This document shows positions 48,707 through 57,304 of a DNA stretch of 64,000 nucleotides, in pieces (within the stretch, counting starts at the first letter, position 1; each line of letters begins with the position of its first letter). This DNA is from an uncultured Poribacteria bacterium (GTDB lineage: Bacteria; Poribacteria; WGA-4E; PCPOR2b). Under the pieces are notes generated by a model. That model ran no database searches and had not been told where the DNA came from. It saw only the letters and a list, made by a program, of their open reading frames with translations. Location of the stretch: contig OY282444.1 in NCBI GenBank assembly GCA_958296125.1, positions 4,311,623 through 4,375,622 on the forward strand, in the 5' to 3' direction. The translations under genes were made by a program, and so were the position numbers.

Positions 48707-49333
48707 TTATTTGGAGTAAAGTTCAACGATTAACTGAGTTTGGAGGTCTGTGGCTAGTTGCTCGACGTTTGGAAACGTCTTAACAACTCCCTCTTGTTTA
48801 TCGATATCCAACTCAAGCCAATCTGGGGTGCCCCGGTGTTGAGAGCGTTCTAATGCTTCTTGAATAACTGCCACGTTGCGACTTTTCTCTCGCGTTTGAA
48901 TGACATCACCAGGTTGTATCAGGTAAGAAGGAATATTGACTCTTTTTCCGTTCACAAGAAAATGATTATGTGTCACGAGCTGTCGAGCCTGCAAGCGCGA
49001 ATTGGCAAACCCGAAACGGTAAACCACGTTGTCCAACCGACTCTCCAATAATGTTAGCAAATTCTCTCTTACAACGCCTTTCTGATGTGCGGCTTTTGTA
49101 TAGTAATTTTTAAATGGCTTTTCCAACACGCTATAGATGCGCTTCGATTTCTGTTTGGTGCGTAATTGGTGGCCATAATCTTTGACTTTGGGTAGTTTCT
49201 GGCCATGTTGGCCGGGCGGATAGCTGCGACGCTCAAATGAACACTTCGGGGAATCGCAGCGTTGTCCCTTCAAAAAGAGTTTTTCACCTTCTCTTCGGCA
49301 TAGCTTACATACAGAACCTAAATATTTGCTCAT
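48707..49333 (-). CDS. rpsD: 30S ribosomal protein S4
   Basis: 208 residues from ATG 49333, the start that matches S4 proteins ([16 protein letters not shown]); a TTG 54 bases upstream would add an unusual extension. Neither has a clear ribosome site. The N-terminal zinc-binding form is present (CKLC, then CDSPKC). An S4 RNA-binding domain ([22 protein letters not shown]) follows. S4 nucleates assembly of the 16S 5' domain and usually represses the alpha operon by translational feedback; no target structure was examined. Confidence 0.96.
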   Translation of the reverse strand: MSKYLGSVCKLCRREGEKLFLKGQRCDSPKCSFERRSYPPGQHGQKLPKVKDYGHQLRTKQKSKRIYSVLEKPFKNYYTKAAHQKGVVRENLLTLLESRLDNVVYRFGFANSRLQARQLVTHNHFLVNGKRVNIPSYLIQPGDVIQTREKSRNVAVIQEALERSQHRGTPDWLELDIDKQEGVVKTFPNVEQLATDLQTQLIVELYSK

Positions 49334-49390
49334 GCTTTTCTGGTTAAATTTAGACCACTTCCCCTTTCTTAAAATCTCAATTTTCAAATA

Positions 49391-49783
49391 TCAGACACGC
49401 CGCCGCTTGGGCGGGCGACACCCATTATGAGGAATTGGGGTTACATCTTTCATTGAGGTAATTTCTAGCCCAGCTGCTGAGAGGGACCGAATGGCGGACT
49501 CTCTGCCGGACCCCGGTCCTTTAATCCTAACCTCAATCCGTTTCATACCATGCTCCATCGCCTTCCGGGCGCAAGTTTCCGCTGTCTGTTGAGCCGCAAA
49601 TGGCGTGGATTTCCGAGAGCCTCGAAAGTTCGTCCCTGCGCTTGCCCACGCAACCGTATTCCCGTTGAGATCGGTAATAGTTATGATGGTATTATTAAAA
49701 GTTGCTTGGATATGAGCAATGCCTTCAGAGACATTCTTTCTTTCTCGCCTCCTTGGACGGTTAGCGGAACTTGAATCTTGCAA
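49391..49783 (-). CDS. rpsK: 30S ribosomal protein S11
   Basis: About 130 residues. The start chosen is TTG 49783 because AAAGGAG lies 7 bases before it and the product length matches S11; a GTG at 49813 in the same frame has no site. Typical sequence: [28 protein letters not shown]-like helix ([15 protein letters not shown]) and the C-terminal [14 protein letters not shown]11 forms part of the platform near the mRNA exit. It follows rpsM by 38 bases. Confidence 0.95.
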   Translation of the reverse strand: MQDSSSANRPRRRERKNVSEGIAHIQATFNNTIITITDLNGNTVAWASAGTNFRGSRKSTPFAAQQTAETCARKAMEHGMKRIEVRIKGPGSGRESAIRSLSAAGLEITSMKDVTPIPHNGCRPPKRRRV

Positions 49784-49821
49784 AACGAATCTCCTTTCTG
49801 AAGCTTCATTCACAAATGGTA

Positions 49822-50217
49822 TTAACCCCCTTTGCGCGCTGCTTCTTTTGCCTTTCTTCCGACCGAGATGGTTTTTGCTTTCCCTTTGCGCGTTCGTGCA
49901 TTAGTGCTCGTACGCTGTCCCCGGGCCGGTAATTGTCGACGGTGGCGTAATCCACGATAACTATTGATGTCCATCAACCGTTTGATATTCAACTCGACTT
50001 CGCGTCGTAAGTCTCCTTCGACCTTGTAATCTTGGTTAATCGTTTCTCTTAACCGGCTGATTTCAGACTCATCGAGATCTTGGGAGTTTTTGGCGGGGTC
50101 AATTTGTAAATCCTTGACCATCTTTGAAGCGGTATGGTGCCCAATCCCATAAATATAGGTCAGGGCAACGTCGACTCTTTTCGTTCGGGGTAAATCAACA
50201 CCAGCAATTCTTGCCAT
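49822..50217 (-). CDS. rpsM: 30S ribosomal protein S13
   Basis: 131 residues, beginning [20 protein letters not shown] with the helix-hairpin-helix [13 protein letters not shown], then [19 protein letters not shown] and a basic tail ending in KEAARKGG. S13 contacts 16S rRNA at the head and bridges to the 50S subunit. The ATG has a strong TAAGGAGGAAAA site. It follows rpmJ by 32 bases in the alpha operon. Confidence 0.97.
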   Translation of the reverse strand: MARIAGVDLPRTKRVDVALTYIYGIGHHTASKMVKDLQIDPAKNSQDLDESEISRLRETINQDYKVEGDLRREVELNIKRLMDINSYRGLRHRRQLPARGQRTSTNARTRKGKAKTISVGRKAKEAARKGG

Positions 50218-50249
50218 GCTTTTTCCTCCTTACGCACTAGGTAAAGTGC

Positions 50250-50366
50250 TTAACCTTGTCTTTGCTTATGCTTTGGATCTGCAGAGCAGATAACACGGAC
50301 AACCCCTTTTCTTTTGATAATTTTACACTGATTACACATTTTCTTTACTGAGGCACGAACTTTCAT
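50250..50366 (-). CDS. rpmJ: 50S ribosomal protein L36
   Basis: A 38-residue protein read from ATG 50366 to a TAA at 50250: [21 protein letters not shown], followed by [17 protein letters not shown] (given as two parts). The zinc ligands are C-x2-C (CNQC), a Cys in VICS and the His in PKHKQ, the complete zinc-binding form. AAAGG precedes the start. infA, its usual upstream neighbour, is absent; instead a decayed IS607 element lies upstream, separating this gene from secY. Confidence 0.95.
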   Translation of the reverse strand: MKVRASVKKMCNQCKIIKRKGVVRVICSADPKHKQRQG

Positions 50367-50529
50367 GATTGCTGTACCTTTCAACCTGAACCCCCTCATA
50401 CAAAAACGTATAAAGCGTTCGGTTTGCATTGAGCTGTGTTTAGCTCGATGGAGATAACCTCAAACCCCTGTCCATCCTTGTGCCCTCCGATGCCGTGATG
50501 ACTTTAGCACCCTCTAACTTCTCAATCAC

Positions 50530-50690
50530 TTCACCCGTCCACGATTCGGCACGGACGTTTATACATCTCTTGGCTTTCAAAGGTGGGGAGGAGAATGATA
50601 TCGTAGTGGGTCACAAGGAAATGGGCAACCCTCTTATGGAGTTCATCCACAAGGTTGCGGATTTTAACTCGTATCTTGTTTGCCGCTTTC
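50530..50690 (-). pseudogene. Fragment of an IS607-type tnpB
   Basis: Directly behind the tnpA stop the minus strand reads IRNLVDELHKRVAHFLVTHY and IILLPTFESQEM, the middle part of IS607/IS605 OrfB (TnpB) proteins just before the RuvC-II region. The frame stops at 50530 after KRPCRIVDG. The join occurs at CGTCCGTGCCGAATCG (50541-50556 reversed), a partial copy of the 18-base repeat. All catalytic parts are missing, so it is non-functional. Confidence 0.75.
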
Positions 50691-51209
50691 CGCAAGGTTC
50701 GCCGCAGTCAGTTCCGCTTCGGGGCTATGAACGGTTGGGTCGAGAACCACGACCTCTCCACCGTTTTGTTCGACCCAGAATTGTATAACCTCCCCGCCGA
50801 ACTGGGCGATTCTGTCCCGATGGGCAACAATAATGCGGAGTTTATCGCCTCGCATAATGCGCTCCAGTAGGGGTTGAAGCCCTTTGCTTTTGAAATTGAT
50901 GCCGCTTCCAGAGTCTTTGATGATTTCCGCCGTTGGGAATTTGCTACGCATGTATGAGACTTGGGACTCAAGAGCGTCGGTTTGTCCTTTTCCACTAACT
51001 TGACAGTAGCAAACGGTGGTAACATCTGTCTGTCCCGATGGGATCAGGGACTCGGCTTGGCTATCAATGTATCCTTGCACGTCATAACGCCGTTGCCCCC
51101 CCGGGGTTTTGATATGTCCAATCTTGCCCGCATTGGCAAGTCTGCGAAGGGATTCAACATGGCAGCCAAGCACCTTCGCGGCGGCTTTGGGATTCATATA
51201 GGTTTTCAT
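50664..51209 (-). CDS. tnpA: IS607-family serine recombinase TnpA, copy 2
   Basis: 181 residues: helix-turn-helix (NPKAAAKVLGCHVESLRR) and resolvase domain, without the repeat insertions of copy 1. The catalytic motif reads CYCQVSGKGQ: the nucleophilic Ser is kept, but the conserved Arg two residues before it is Gln (Arg in copy 1). The later DRIAQFG also has Gln for the usual Arg. Both changes affect residues that activate the scissile phosphate in serine recombinases, so the enzyme is probably inactive. The frame is otherwise intact, and a tnpB fragment follows. Confidence 0.85.
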   Translation of the reverse strand: MKTYMNPKAAAKVLGCHVESLRRLANAGKIGHIKTPGGQRRYDVQGYIDSQAESLIPSGQTDVTTVCYCQVSGKGQTDALESQVSYMRSKFPTAEIIKDSGSGINFKSKGLQPLLERIMRGDKLRIIVAHRDRIAQFGGEVIQFWVEQNGGEVVVLDPTVHSPEAELTAANLAESGKQDTS

Positions 51210-51318
51210 GCCGTGATTGTAACATATCTTGTGGGATTTGTCGAGCGTTATCCCTGTTTATTTGGATATTCACTGCTTAGGAATTATTTCCTTCACTGGG
51301 GAATGAATCCTATTCAGT

Positions 51319-52665
51319 TTACCTTGAGCGACGTCCTCTCACCCGTCTGTCCTTCAGGAACCCTTCGTAGTGTCGCATCGTCAAATAGGACTCAATTTGT
51401 GACACCGTATCTAATACCACTCCCACAACAATTAAGACTGATGCACCGCTGATTAATGCTCCAGTGCCTAGCCACCCTTGCAGGAGTAAAGGGAAAACCG
51501 CGATTGCAGCTAGAAATACCGCACCGGGTAACGTAATTTTGGTTAGGGTATCATTAATATAGTCTGCGGTCTTCTTACCCGGACGAATGCCCGGAATAAA
51601 TCCACCATACTTCCTCAAGTCAGCCGCCATTTGCACCGGATTAATCTGAACGGCCGTGTAGAAGTATGTGAAGCCGATAATGAGAAGGGCGTAAATCAGC
51701 CAATATAGGGGACTGCTTGCGCTGAAAACGGCTATGAGCCCCCCAATCCATGCCCATGAGGGAAATTGACTTTGTAAAAGCCCTAAAACCGTTGAAGGGA
51801 ACTGCATCAGGGTAACGGCAAAGATAATCGGAATCATACCGGCTGCATTGACACGCAGCGGGATATGTGTGGCTTGTCCACCCATCACCTTACGCCCTAC
51901 AACTCGCCGTGCATATTGGACAGGAATTTTGCGAACACAAAAGGTAATGTATATGGTTCCCATAATCGCCACAACCCCCAAGGCGAGGAAGATGAACAGT
52001 TTCGGAAGGTCAATTTGACGATTCAGTAGTTGGTTGAATATTGTTTGGATTCCCCCCGGCATACCTGAGAGGATGCCAACCGTAATAATTAGGGAAATGC
52101 CTTGCCCAATCCCTCGTTCTGTGATTTGTTCGCCGAGCCACATGACGAAAGATGTTCCAGCCATCAGGGTAATCATCGTTAGCAAAGTCCACCAGATACC
52201 TGGATTCGTCACGATTTCAATGTTTTCGCTTCTAATGATGCTTCCGGGTCTTTGCAACAGAAGGCTAATCATGATGCCTTGGATGGCACTCAGAATAACA
52301 GTGGCATAGCGTGTATATTGGGTAATCTTTTTCCGTCCGTCCGGTTCTTTGGACAACTTTTCAAGGTAGGGGATAACGACGGTCAGGAGCTGCATGACGA
52401 TCGACGCACTGATATAGGGTTGGATGCCGAGTGCGAAGATTGTCATCTGCTTGAATGCACCGCCTGAGAAGAGGTCCACGAAGTCAAGCACACTTCCACC
52501 GGTCCGACCTCTTAACCCCTCAAAAAACTTCTCTAATTCGATATCGTTGATGCCGGGGAGGGTGATATGCGCCCCTAAGCGATAAACAATTAACAGCAGT
52601 GCCGTAAAGATAATCCGTTGACGCAGTTCTGGAATTTTGAAAGCGTTTTGGAATGCCTTAATCAC
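51319..52665 (-). CDS. secY: Preprotein translocase subunit SecY
   Basis: 448-residue channel protein of the Sec translocon with about ten membrane helices. It shows the N-terminal RQRIIFTALLLIVYRLGAHI, the plug-containing DLFSGGAFKQMTIFALGIQP and the cytoplasmic loop region RRVVGRKVMGGQATHIPLRV, where SecA and the ribosome bind. The start is GTG 52665 directly after the rplO stop, with TTGAGGTGA as ribosome site inside rplO. It is the last gene of the spc block here; downstream lies the IS607 element rather than adk. Confidence 0.98.
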   Translation of the reverse strand: MIKAFQNAFKIPELRQRIIFTALLLIVYRLGAHITLPGINDIELEKFFEGLRGRTGGSVLDFVDLFSGGAFKQMTIFALGIQPYISASIVMQLLTVVIPYLEKLSKEPDGRKKITQYTRYATVILSAIQGIMISLLLQRPGSIIRSENIEIVTNPGIWWTLLTMITLMAGTSFVMWLGEQITERGIGQGISLIITVGILSGMPGGIQTIFNQLLNRQIDLPKLFIFLALGVVAIMGTIYITFCVRKIPVQYARRVVGRKVMGGQATHIPLRVNAAGMIPIIFAVTLMQFPSTVLGLLQSQFPSWAWIGGLIAVFSASSPLYWLIYALLIIGFTYFYTAVQINPVQMAADLRKYGGFIPGIRPGKKTADYINDTLTKITLPGAVFLAAIAVFPLLLQGWLGTGALISGASVLIVVGVVLDTVSQIESYLTMRHYEGFLKDRRVRGRRSR

Positions 52666-53112
52666 TTAAATCACCTCAATACTACCGCCGGTTGATTCTA
52701 TCTTTTCAACGGCAGACTTTGAGAATCGGTGTCCCTGGACCGTTAATTGCTTTTCGAGATTACCCTCTCCAAGAATTTTAATCTTCCCATTTTTCTTTTT
52801 TGTAATTCCAGCTTCCAGCAAAATCTCAGGGGTAATCGTTGTCCCAGTGTCAAAATGATTGAGTGTCTGGATATTTACAACCTCATACTCAATCCGTTTA
52901 TGTGCAATCCTCCTTGGACCGCGCTTGGGCAAGCGTCTCACTAATGGCATCTGGCCCCCTTCAAACCAAGCAGGAATGGACGCGCCAGATCGGGATTTCT
53001 GCCCCTTGTGACCGCGGCCACAGGTTTTACCCCAACCTGAGCTTTCGCCCCGTCCAACTCGTTTCCGAATGCGCGTTGAGTTTTTTGCAGGCTTGAGTTC
53101 GTTTAGTTTCAT
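52666..53112 (-). CDS. rplO: 50S ribosomal protein L15
   Basis: 148 residues from ATG 53112 (an ATG two codons upstream is possible), with GGAG in suitable range. Typical L15: MKLNELKPAKNSTRIRKRVG, then the glycine-rich GKTCGRGHKGQKSRSG and PLVRRLPKRG. L15 is a late-assembling 50S protein. It overlaps the SecY start region. The 119 bases upstream to rpsE contain no rpmD (L30) gene, which normally lies here. Confidence 0.96.
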   Translation of the reverse strand: MKLNELKPAKNSTRIRKRVGRGESSGWGKTCGRGHKGQKSRSGASIPAWFEGGQMPLVRRLPKRGPRRIAHKRIEYEVVNIQTLNHFDTGTTITPEILLEAGITKKKNGKIKILGEGNLEKQLTVQGHRFSKSAVEKIESTGGSIEVI

Positions 53113-53231
53113 GAGCATTTACTCCATTTTATGGATTGGTCATTACGCTGAAAAGACCTCGTTTTTCGTCGGGGATGAACGTTCCGAACGAATTTAGGAA
53201 CACACCCAATCGGGATGCTGAGAGAAGAACG

Positions 53232-53735
53232 TTAGTTGAGTAGCTCCTCAACGGTTTTTCCGCGAAGCCGAGCCACGTCGTTGATGTCCTTTAGCTCTCT
53301 GAGTGCTTGCATGGTGGCTTCTGCGGTATTTTTTACGTTTCGAGAGCCGAGCCGTTTGGTCAATACATCTCGCACCCCGGCAAATTCCAAAATGACTCTC
53401 GTTCCAGGGCCGGCAATAATCCCTGTGCCGGGGCTAGCTGGCTTGAGTAGAACCTTTGCCCCCCCATATTTCCCGATAATCTCATGAGGAATCGTATTTC
53501 CTGATAAAGGCACACGAATCAGATTTTTTCTCGCATCAGCAATACTTTTACCTATCGCTGATGGGATTTCATTTGCACTCCCGAAGCCAAGTCCGACCAC
53601 CCCTGATTGGTCTCCAACGACGGAAAGCGCATTAAAGCTGGGGGTGCGTCCGCCTTTACGAACACGCATGACACGGTTAATATCAATTGGGCGTTCCTCA
53701 AATTCAAATTCATCCGGGTTTATTCTTTCCCTCAA
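53232..53735 (-). CDS. rpsE: 30S ribosomal protein S5
   Basis: 167 residues from TTG 53735, with AAGGAGAATCAC upstream. The N-terminal S5 domain has INRVMRVRKGGRTPSFNALS, and the loop GLGFGSANEIPSAIGKSIADA follows. S5 lies at the mRNA entry channel and influences fidelity. The C-terminal GVRDVLTKRLGSRNVKNTAEAT is typical. Order rplR-rpsE-rplO with rpmD missing. Confidence 0.97.
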   Translation of the reverse strand: MRERINPDEFEFEERPIDINRVMRVRKGGRTPSFNALSVVGDQSGVVGLGFGSANEIPSAIGKSIADARKNLIRVPLSGNTIPHEIIGKYGGAKVLLKPASPGTGIIAGPGTRVILEFAGVRDVLTKRLGSRNVKNTAEATMQALRELKDINDVARLRGKTVEELLN

Positions 53736-53807
53736 AAGTGATTCTCCTTCATTATCAAATGTAAATTCCTCTTCCGAACACGCTTAGGGTATACGCTTTT
53801 ACAATTT

Positions 53808-54176
53808 TCAGAATCGGAGGCCTTCTTCTCTGGCAGCCTCTGCAAGGGCTTTAATCCTTCCATGATAGAGGTTTCCACCACGGTCAAAGACGACCGATTC
53901 AATTTGCTGCGCCTTTGCCCGGCGAGCGATTAATGTGCCCACTTGCTGAGCTGCACTGACATTCCCTTGTGTTGACAGGCTATCTTTCAACTCTGGCGAT
54001 AGCGTTGATGCTGCAATAAGCGTGTTGCGGGCTTCATCATCAATAATTTGCGCGTAAATGTGCTTCAAACTTCTAAAAACCGAAAGCCTCGGTCTTTGCC
54101 TAGTGCCGATTATTTTTTTTCGCACTCGCTTCTGTCGCTTATGCCTCGCAATATATTTTTCCTTTGACCGATCCAA
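53808..54176 (-). CDS. rplR: 50S ribosomal protein L18
   Basis: 122 residues from TTG 54176, chosen because GGAGGGAGAATCG precedes it and the length fits L18; the frame extends upstream into an insertion relic. Features: [32 protein letters not shown] and the C-terminal [23 protein letters not shown]18 binds 5S rRNA. The spacer to rplF holds a small IS200/IS605-type element that ends 22 bases before this start. Confidence 0.95.
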   Translation of the reverse strand: MDRSKEKYIARHKRQKRVRKKIIGTRQRPRLSVFRSLKHIYAQIIDDEARNTLIAASTLSPELKDSLSTQGNVSAAQQVGTLIARRAKAQQIESVVFDRGGNLYHGRIKALAEAAREEGLRF

Positions 54177-54197
54177 CGATTCTCCCTCCAATAGTAT

Positions 54198-54343
54198 TGA
54201 CATACTCCCACACCCTAAAGGAAGGGTGGGGCTTAGATCGGAAGATTACGATAAAAAAGGATCGACAAATCCGGCTACGATAATTTTGGCTGACCGACTT
54301 GTAAATCCTTTAGTCTACAAAAATATGCCCATTAAATCGCTGC
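54198..54343 (-). mobile_element. Non-autonomous IS200/IS605-type element between rplF and rplR
   Basis: About 150 bases of non-coding sequence in a spacer that is normally a few bases long. Its right end, read on the minus strand, is a hairpin CACCCT...AGGGTG (54211-54228) followed by GGGAGTATGTCA (54198-54209 reversed), the same end as the tnpB element. An imperfect palindrome TTGTA...TACAA lies at 54299-54320 near the other end. No protein remnant was seen. The element must be transcribed with the operon. Confidence 0.65.
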
Positions 54344-54344
54344 C

Positions 54345-54911
54345 CTACACTCCAGTTTTACCTTCCTTCATACGGACGCGCTCACCTTCGTAACGGAGGC
54401 CTTTGGAAGGTTCGTAGACTTCGGGTTTCTTGATCTGACGGATTAAAGCAGTAACCTGGCCGACAAGTGCCTTGTCAATACCGCTCACCGTTATTGGTGT
54501 GTGCGGCTGCCCTCCTATCGTCTCGGAATCTCCAACACTCAGGGTGATACCTTCAGGCGGCACATACGTGACAGGATGAGAATATCCGACGTTTAAGACC
54601 AGGCGTTTCTGGCGGTCTATTTCCGCACGATAGCCGACACCAACGAGGATGAGTTTTTTTTCAAAACCTTCGGTCACACCCATTATCATATTGGCAATGA
54701 GGCTTCGGGTTAGTCCGTGCAACGCTCTGTGTGACTTCTGATTCGTCAATCTCTCAATCGCGATCAATCCGTCCGTTAAGTTGACCGTTATGCCTTCGGG
54801 GATTGTCCAGTTGAGACGGCCTTGGGGCCCTTCAACAGTGATGTCTTTTTGGTCCAAAACTATCTTAACTTTTGAATCCATCCGAATCGGCATTTGTCCT
54901 ATTCGTGACAT
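54345..54911 (-). CDS. rplF: 50S ribosomal protein L6
   Basis: 188 residues from ATG 54911 (MSRIGQMPIRMDSKVKI), 9 bases after GGAG; two in-frame upstream ATG/TTG codons are less suitable. The L6 fold repeats twice, and the C-terminal signature PEVYEPSKGLRYEGERVRMKEGKTG is partly visible as KPEVYEPSKGLRYEGE. L6 lies near the factor-binding site. The stop directly abuts the inserted element. Confidence 0.97.
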   Translation of the reverse strand: MSRIGQMPIRMDSKVKIVLDQKDITVEGPQGRLNWTIPEGITVNLTDGLIAIERLTNQKSHRALHGLTRSLIANMIMGVTEGFEKKLILVGVGYRAEIDRQKRLVLNVGYSHPVTYVPPEGITLSVGDSETIGGQPHTPITVSGIDKALVGQVTALIRQIKKPEVYEPSKGLRYEGERVRMKEGKTGV

Positions 54912-54940
54912 TGTGCTCATCTCCGAATTCAAACTGAAAA

Positions 54941-55339
54941 TTACCAGATATAACAGAGGACCTCACCACCAATACCAGATTTCCTGCATTCGGAGGCGGT
55001 TTTAATACCTTGGGAGGTCGATAATATAGAAATTCCTAAATTTCCATACACATTGGGCAGCTGGTCTGCTTTCACATACACGCGCCGTCCCGGTTTACTA
55101 ATCCTCTTGAGTCCCGTAATAACCTTTTCTTTGCCTTCGCCATACTTCAAATAAATGCGCAAGATACCTTGTTTATTGTCATCAATCCAACGATAGTTGC
55201 GGATATACCCTTCCTCATGTAGGGTGCGGGTAATCTCCATTTTGAGTTTTGATGCGGGTATTTCAACGCGCTCATGTCCAACCATATTCGCGTTGCGAAC
55301 ACGGGTCAGCATATCCGCAACCGGATCTGTCATTGACAT
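54941..55339 (-). CDS. rpsH: 30S ribosomal protein S8
   Basis: 132 residues, starting [18 protein letters not shown] after AAGGAGGAAAC. The C-terminal motif [19 protein letters not shown] and the end GGEVLCYIW are standard. S8 is a primary 16S binder and in many bacteria the autogenous repressor of the spc genes. Order rpsN-rpsH-rplF is canonical. Confidence 0.97.
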   Translation of the reverse strand: MSMTDPVADMLTRVRNANMVGHERVEIPASKLKMEITRTLHEEGYIRNYRWIDDNKQGILRIYLKYGEGKEKVITGLKRISKPGRRVYVKADQLPNVYGNLGISILSTSQGIKTASECRKSGIGGEVLCYIW

Positions 55340-55375
55340 AAGTTTCCTCCTTTACTAGTGCCGACAAATCGAGCA

Positions 55376-55561
55376 CTACCAACTTGCCTTTGTGACTCCC
55401 GGAATTTTACCCGATCTTGCAAAGAGGCGAAAGCAGATTCGGCAAAGATCAAACTTTCGCAGATAACCGCGGGCGCGCCCACAGTTACGACAACGATTAT
55501 ATTTTCGAGTCCGAAACTTCGGGGTTCTTTTCTGTTTGGCAATGAGAGCTTTTGTTGCCAA
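55376..55561 (-). CDS. rpsN: 30S ribosomal protein S14, zinc-binding type Z
   Basis: 61 residues from TTG 55561, preceded by AAAGGAGCC; the frame upstream has no site. Two CxxC motifs (NRCRNCGR and DLCRICFR) make it the short zinc form. The start [15 protein letters not shown] and end [11 protein letters not shown] are diagnostic. S14 lies in the 30S head. It follows rplE. Confidence 0.96.
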   Translation of the reverse strand: MATKALIAKQKRTPKFRTRKYNRCRNCGRARGYLRKFDLCRICFRLFARSGKIPGVTKASW

Positions 55562-55622
55562 ATAAAGGCTCCTTTCCTTCACTGCTATCAAAGGGCAGTG
55601 CACATAGGCTGCGATTCTCTAA

Positions 55623-56165
55623 TTACGATTCTCTGAACGGCATTCCCATCAGGTGTAATAACTCGTGTCCTTCTTCATCAGTTGGGGCTGTTGTTCCAAT
55701 GGTGATATTTAATCCGCGCACTTCGCTTATGGTGTCGTAATCAATCTCTGGAAAAATGACCTGTTCTTGGAGACCCAAGGAGTAGTTACCCCGTCCATCG
55801 AAGGAATCCGGGGAGAGACCGCGAAAATCACGAATCTGGGGAAGGACAACGTTGACAAGTTTATTAAAAAATTCATACATCCCATCCCGCCGCAGGGTTG
55901 CTTTACAGCCGATAGCCATACCTGTGCGGACCTTGAAGGCTGCTACAGATTTCTTAGCGCGGGTAATAACTGCGCGCTGGCCCCCTATCTGTGTCAGCTC
56001 TTCGACAGCATTATCCAAAAGTTTTGAATCTTGTATAGCGGCACCAACACCTATATTTAGGGTTATCTTGTCCAGTTTTGGCACCTGCATAACATTTGGA
56101 TAGTTGAAGCGGTGTTGCAACGCGGGGAAGATTTCTTCTTGATAAAAAACTCTAAATGCACTCAT
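55623..56165 (-). CDS. rplE: 50S ribosomal protein L5
   Basis: 180 residues. [47 protein letters not shown] and the late [19 protein letters not shown] are all L5 landmarks. L5 binds 5S rRNA in the central protuberance. ATG 56165 has only a weak AAGG site. Between rplX and rpsN as usual. Confidence 0.97.
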   Translation of the reverse strand: MSAFRVFYQEEIFPALQHRFNYPNVMQVPKLDKITLNIGVGAAIQDSKLLDNAVEELTQIGGQRAVITRAKKSVAAFKVRTGMAIGCKATLRRDGMYEFFNKLVNVVLPQIRDFRGLSPDSFDGRGNYSLGLQEQVIFPEIDYDTISEVRGLNITIGTTAPTDEEGHELLHLMGMPFRES

Positions 56166-56217
56166 TAATCTTTGCCTTATAGATTACGGCACTCCGTTGA
56201 GACAGGGATCGTGCCAA

Positions 56218-56568
56218 CTAGTTGCGTTCGGCATCCTCACCACATTTCTTGCATACGCGCACACGGTATCTTTTCATCCGCCCTCCAATGTCCTTCTCAA
56301 GAGTGCGCCGCCTTGTTCGAGTGGGTTTGTCACATTTTGGACAAATCAGCTTTAAGTTAGCAATGTTAATTGTCCCTTCTCTTTCGACAATACCCCCCTG
56401 CGGGGCTTGAGGGCTCGGACGCGTATGCCTTTTAATCATGTGAATGCCTTCAACAATGGCACGACGTTTATGCGGAAGAACCTCTAGAATAACACCTGTT
56501 TTGTCTCTATCCTTCCCGCTCAATACTAACACATGGTCGTTCTTCTTTATGTGAAATCTGATCTGCAA
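56218..56568 (-). CDS. rplX: 50S ribosomal protein L24
   Basis: 116 residues from TTG 56568 with AGGAGGTAG upstream. A KOW motif (VLVLSGKDRDKTGVILEV) is followed by HTRPSPQAPQGGIVEREGTI. The C-terminus carries CPKC and CKKC pairs, a zinc-binding form of L24. L24 starts 50S assembly. It lies between rplN and rplE. Confidence 0.96.
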   Translation of the reverse strand: MQIRFHIKKNDHVLVLSGKDRDKTGVILEVLPHKRRAIVEGIHMIKRHTRPSPQAPQGGIVEREGTINIANLKLICPKCDKPTRTRRRTLEKDIGGRMKRYRVRVCKKCGEDAERN

Positions 56569-56590
56569 CGGTGCTACCTCCTGGGAGAAT

Positions 56591-56959
56591 CTAAATGACC
56601 TCTGGGGCTAAAGAGACAATTCGTGCAAATGCTTTCTCTCTGAGTTCACGAGCAACGGGCCCAAAAATGCGTGTTCCACGAGGTTGGTCCTGAGCATCAA
56701 TTAGAACGGCAGCATTCTTGTCGAATTTGATATAAGAACCGTCAAGTCTGCGATGTTCCTTGGTGGCACGAACCACGACCGCTCGAACGACATCTCCCTT
56801 TTTAACTTGGCTATTGGGATTGGCTTCTTTCACACTTGCCACAATTACATCGCCGACTCGTGCATAACGCCTTCGACTACCGCCGAGCACGCGGATACAC
56901 ATAAGCTGCTTTGCTCCTGTATTATCCGCACAATTCAACATAGTGTATGCTTGAACCAT
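56591..56959 (-). CDS. rplN: 50S ribosomal protein L14
   Basis: 122 residues from ATG 56959 ([20 protein letters not shown]), preceded by AAGGAAGGTAA; the frame runs 47 codons further upstream across the rpsQ end but has no reason to be used. [21 protein letters not shown] and the end [12 protein letters not shown] are typical. L14 contacts 16S rRNA at an intersubunit bridge. Confidence 0.97.
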   Translation of the reverse strand: MVQAYTMLNCADNTGAKQLMCIRVLGGSRRRYARVGDVIVASVKEANPNSQVKKGDVVRAVVVRATKEHRRLDGSYIKFDKNAAVLIDAQDQPRGTRIFGPVARELREKAFARIVSLAPEVI

Positions 56960-56996
56960 TGCTATTACCTTCCTTGGTTTAACCCCGTCCTCCACT

Positions 56997-57272
56997 TCAC
57001 GCATTAATTGGTTCTCTCTTAGAAACAACCTGATGCACTTTCCAACGTTTGCGACGACTGATTGGTCGAACTTCAGCGACTTGGACCAGATCGCCAACAC
57101 GACACATATTCTGTTCGTCGTGCGCTAGAAGCTTCGTGGTCCTTCTCACAATTTTCTTATAAAGGGGATGCTGATAAGCACGAACAATTTCAACAGCAAC
57201 CGTCTTATCCATCTGATCACTTGTTACAGTCCCCGTTCTGAGCTTACGATTCCCTCGCCTATGCTTATCCAC
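56997..57272 (-). CDS. rpsQ: 30S ribosomal protein S17
   Basis: 91 residues from GTG 57272, after CGAGGAAAA. The OB-fold shows [37 protein letters not shown] and [20 protein letters not shown]17 is a primary binder of the 16S 5' domain. It lies between rpmC and rplN. Confidence 0.96.
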   Translation of the reverse strand: MDKHRRGNRKLRTGTVTSDQMDKTVAVEIVRAYQHPLYKKIVRRTTKLLAHDEQNMCRVGDLVQVAEVRPISRRKRWKVHQVVSKREPINA

Positions 57273-57304
57273 GCTTTTCCTCGTTTTTCCTCTCGTAACT
57301 AAAG

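Larger units (their letters stand above)
50530..51286 (-). mobile_element. Decayed IS607-type element between secY and rpmJ
   Basis: Contains tnpA copy 2 and a tnpB fragment. The left end at 51275-51286 (GCTTAGGAATTA on the plus strand) matches that of copy 1 at 31816-31827. The right end is not defined because tnpB is truncated. The element sits inside the ribosomal supercluster, in the slot normally holding adk, map and infA. Confidence 0.75.

Noticed and set aside
50480-50870. Plus-strand open frames opposite IS607 tnpA copy 2
   Set aside because: They mirror the tnpA and tnpB-fragment codons on the minus strand and have no ribosome site or family match.
53113-53231. Hidden rpmD (L30) gene between rplO and rpsE
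   Set aside because: The gap is 119 bases, too short for the ~60 codons of L30, and no L30-like residues appear in any frame.
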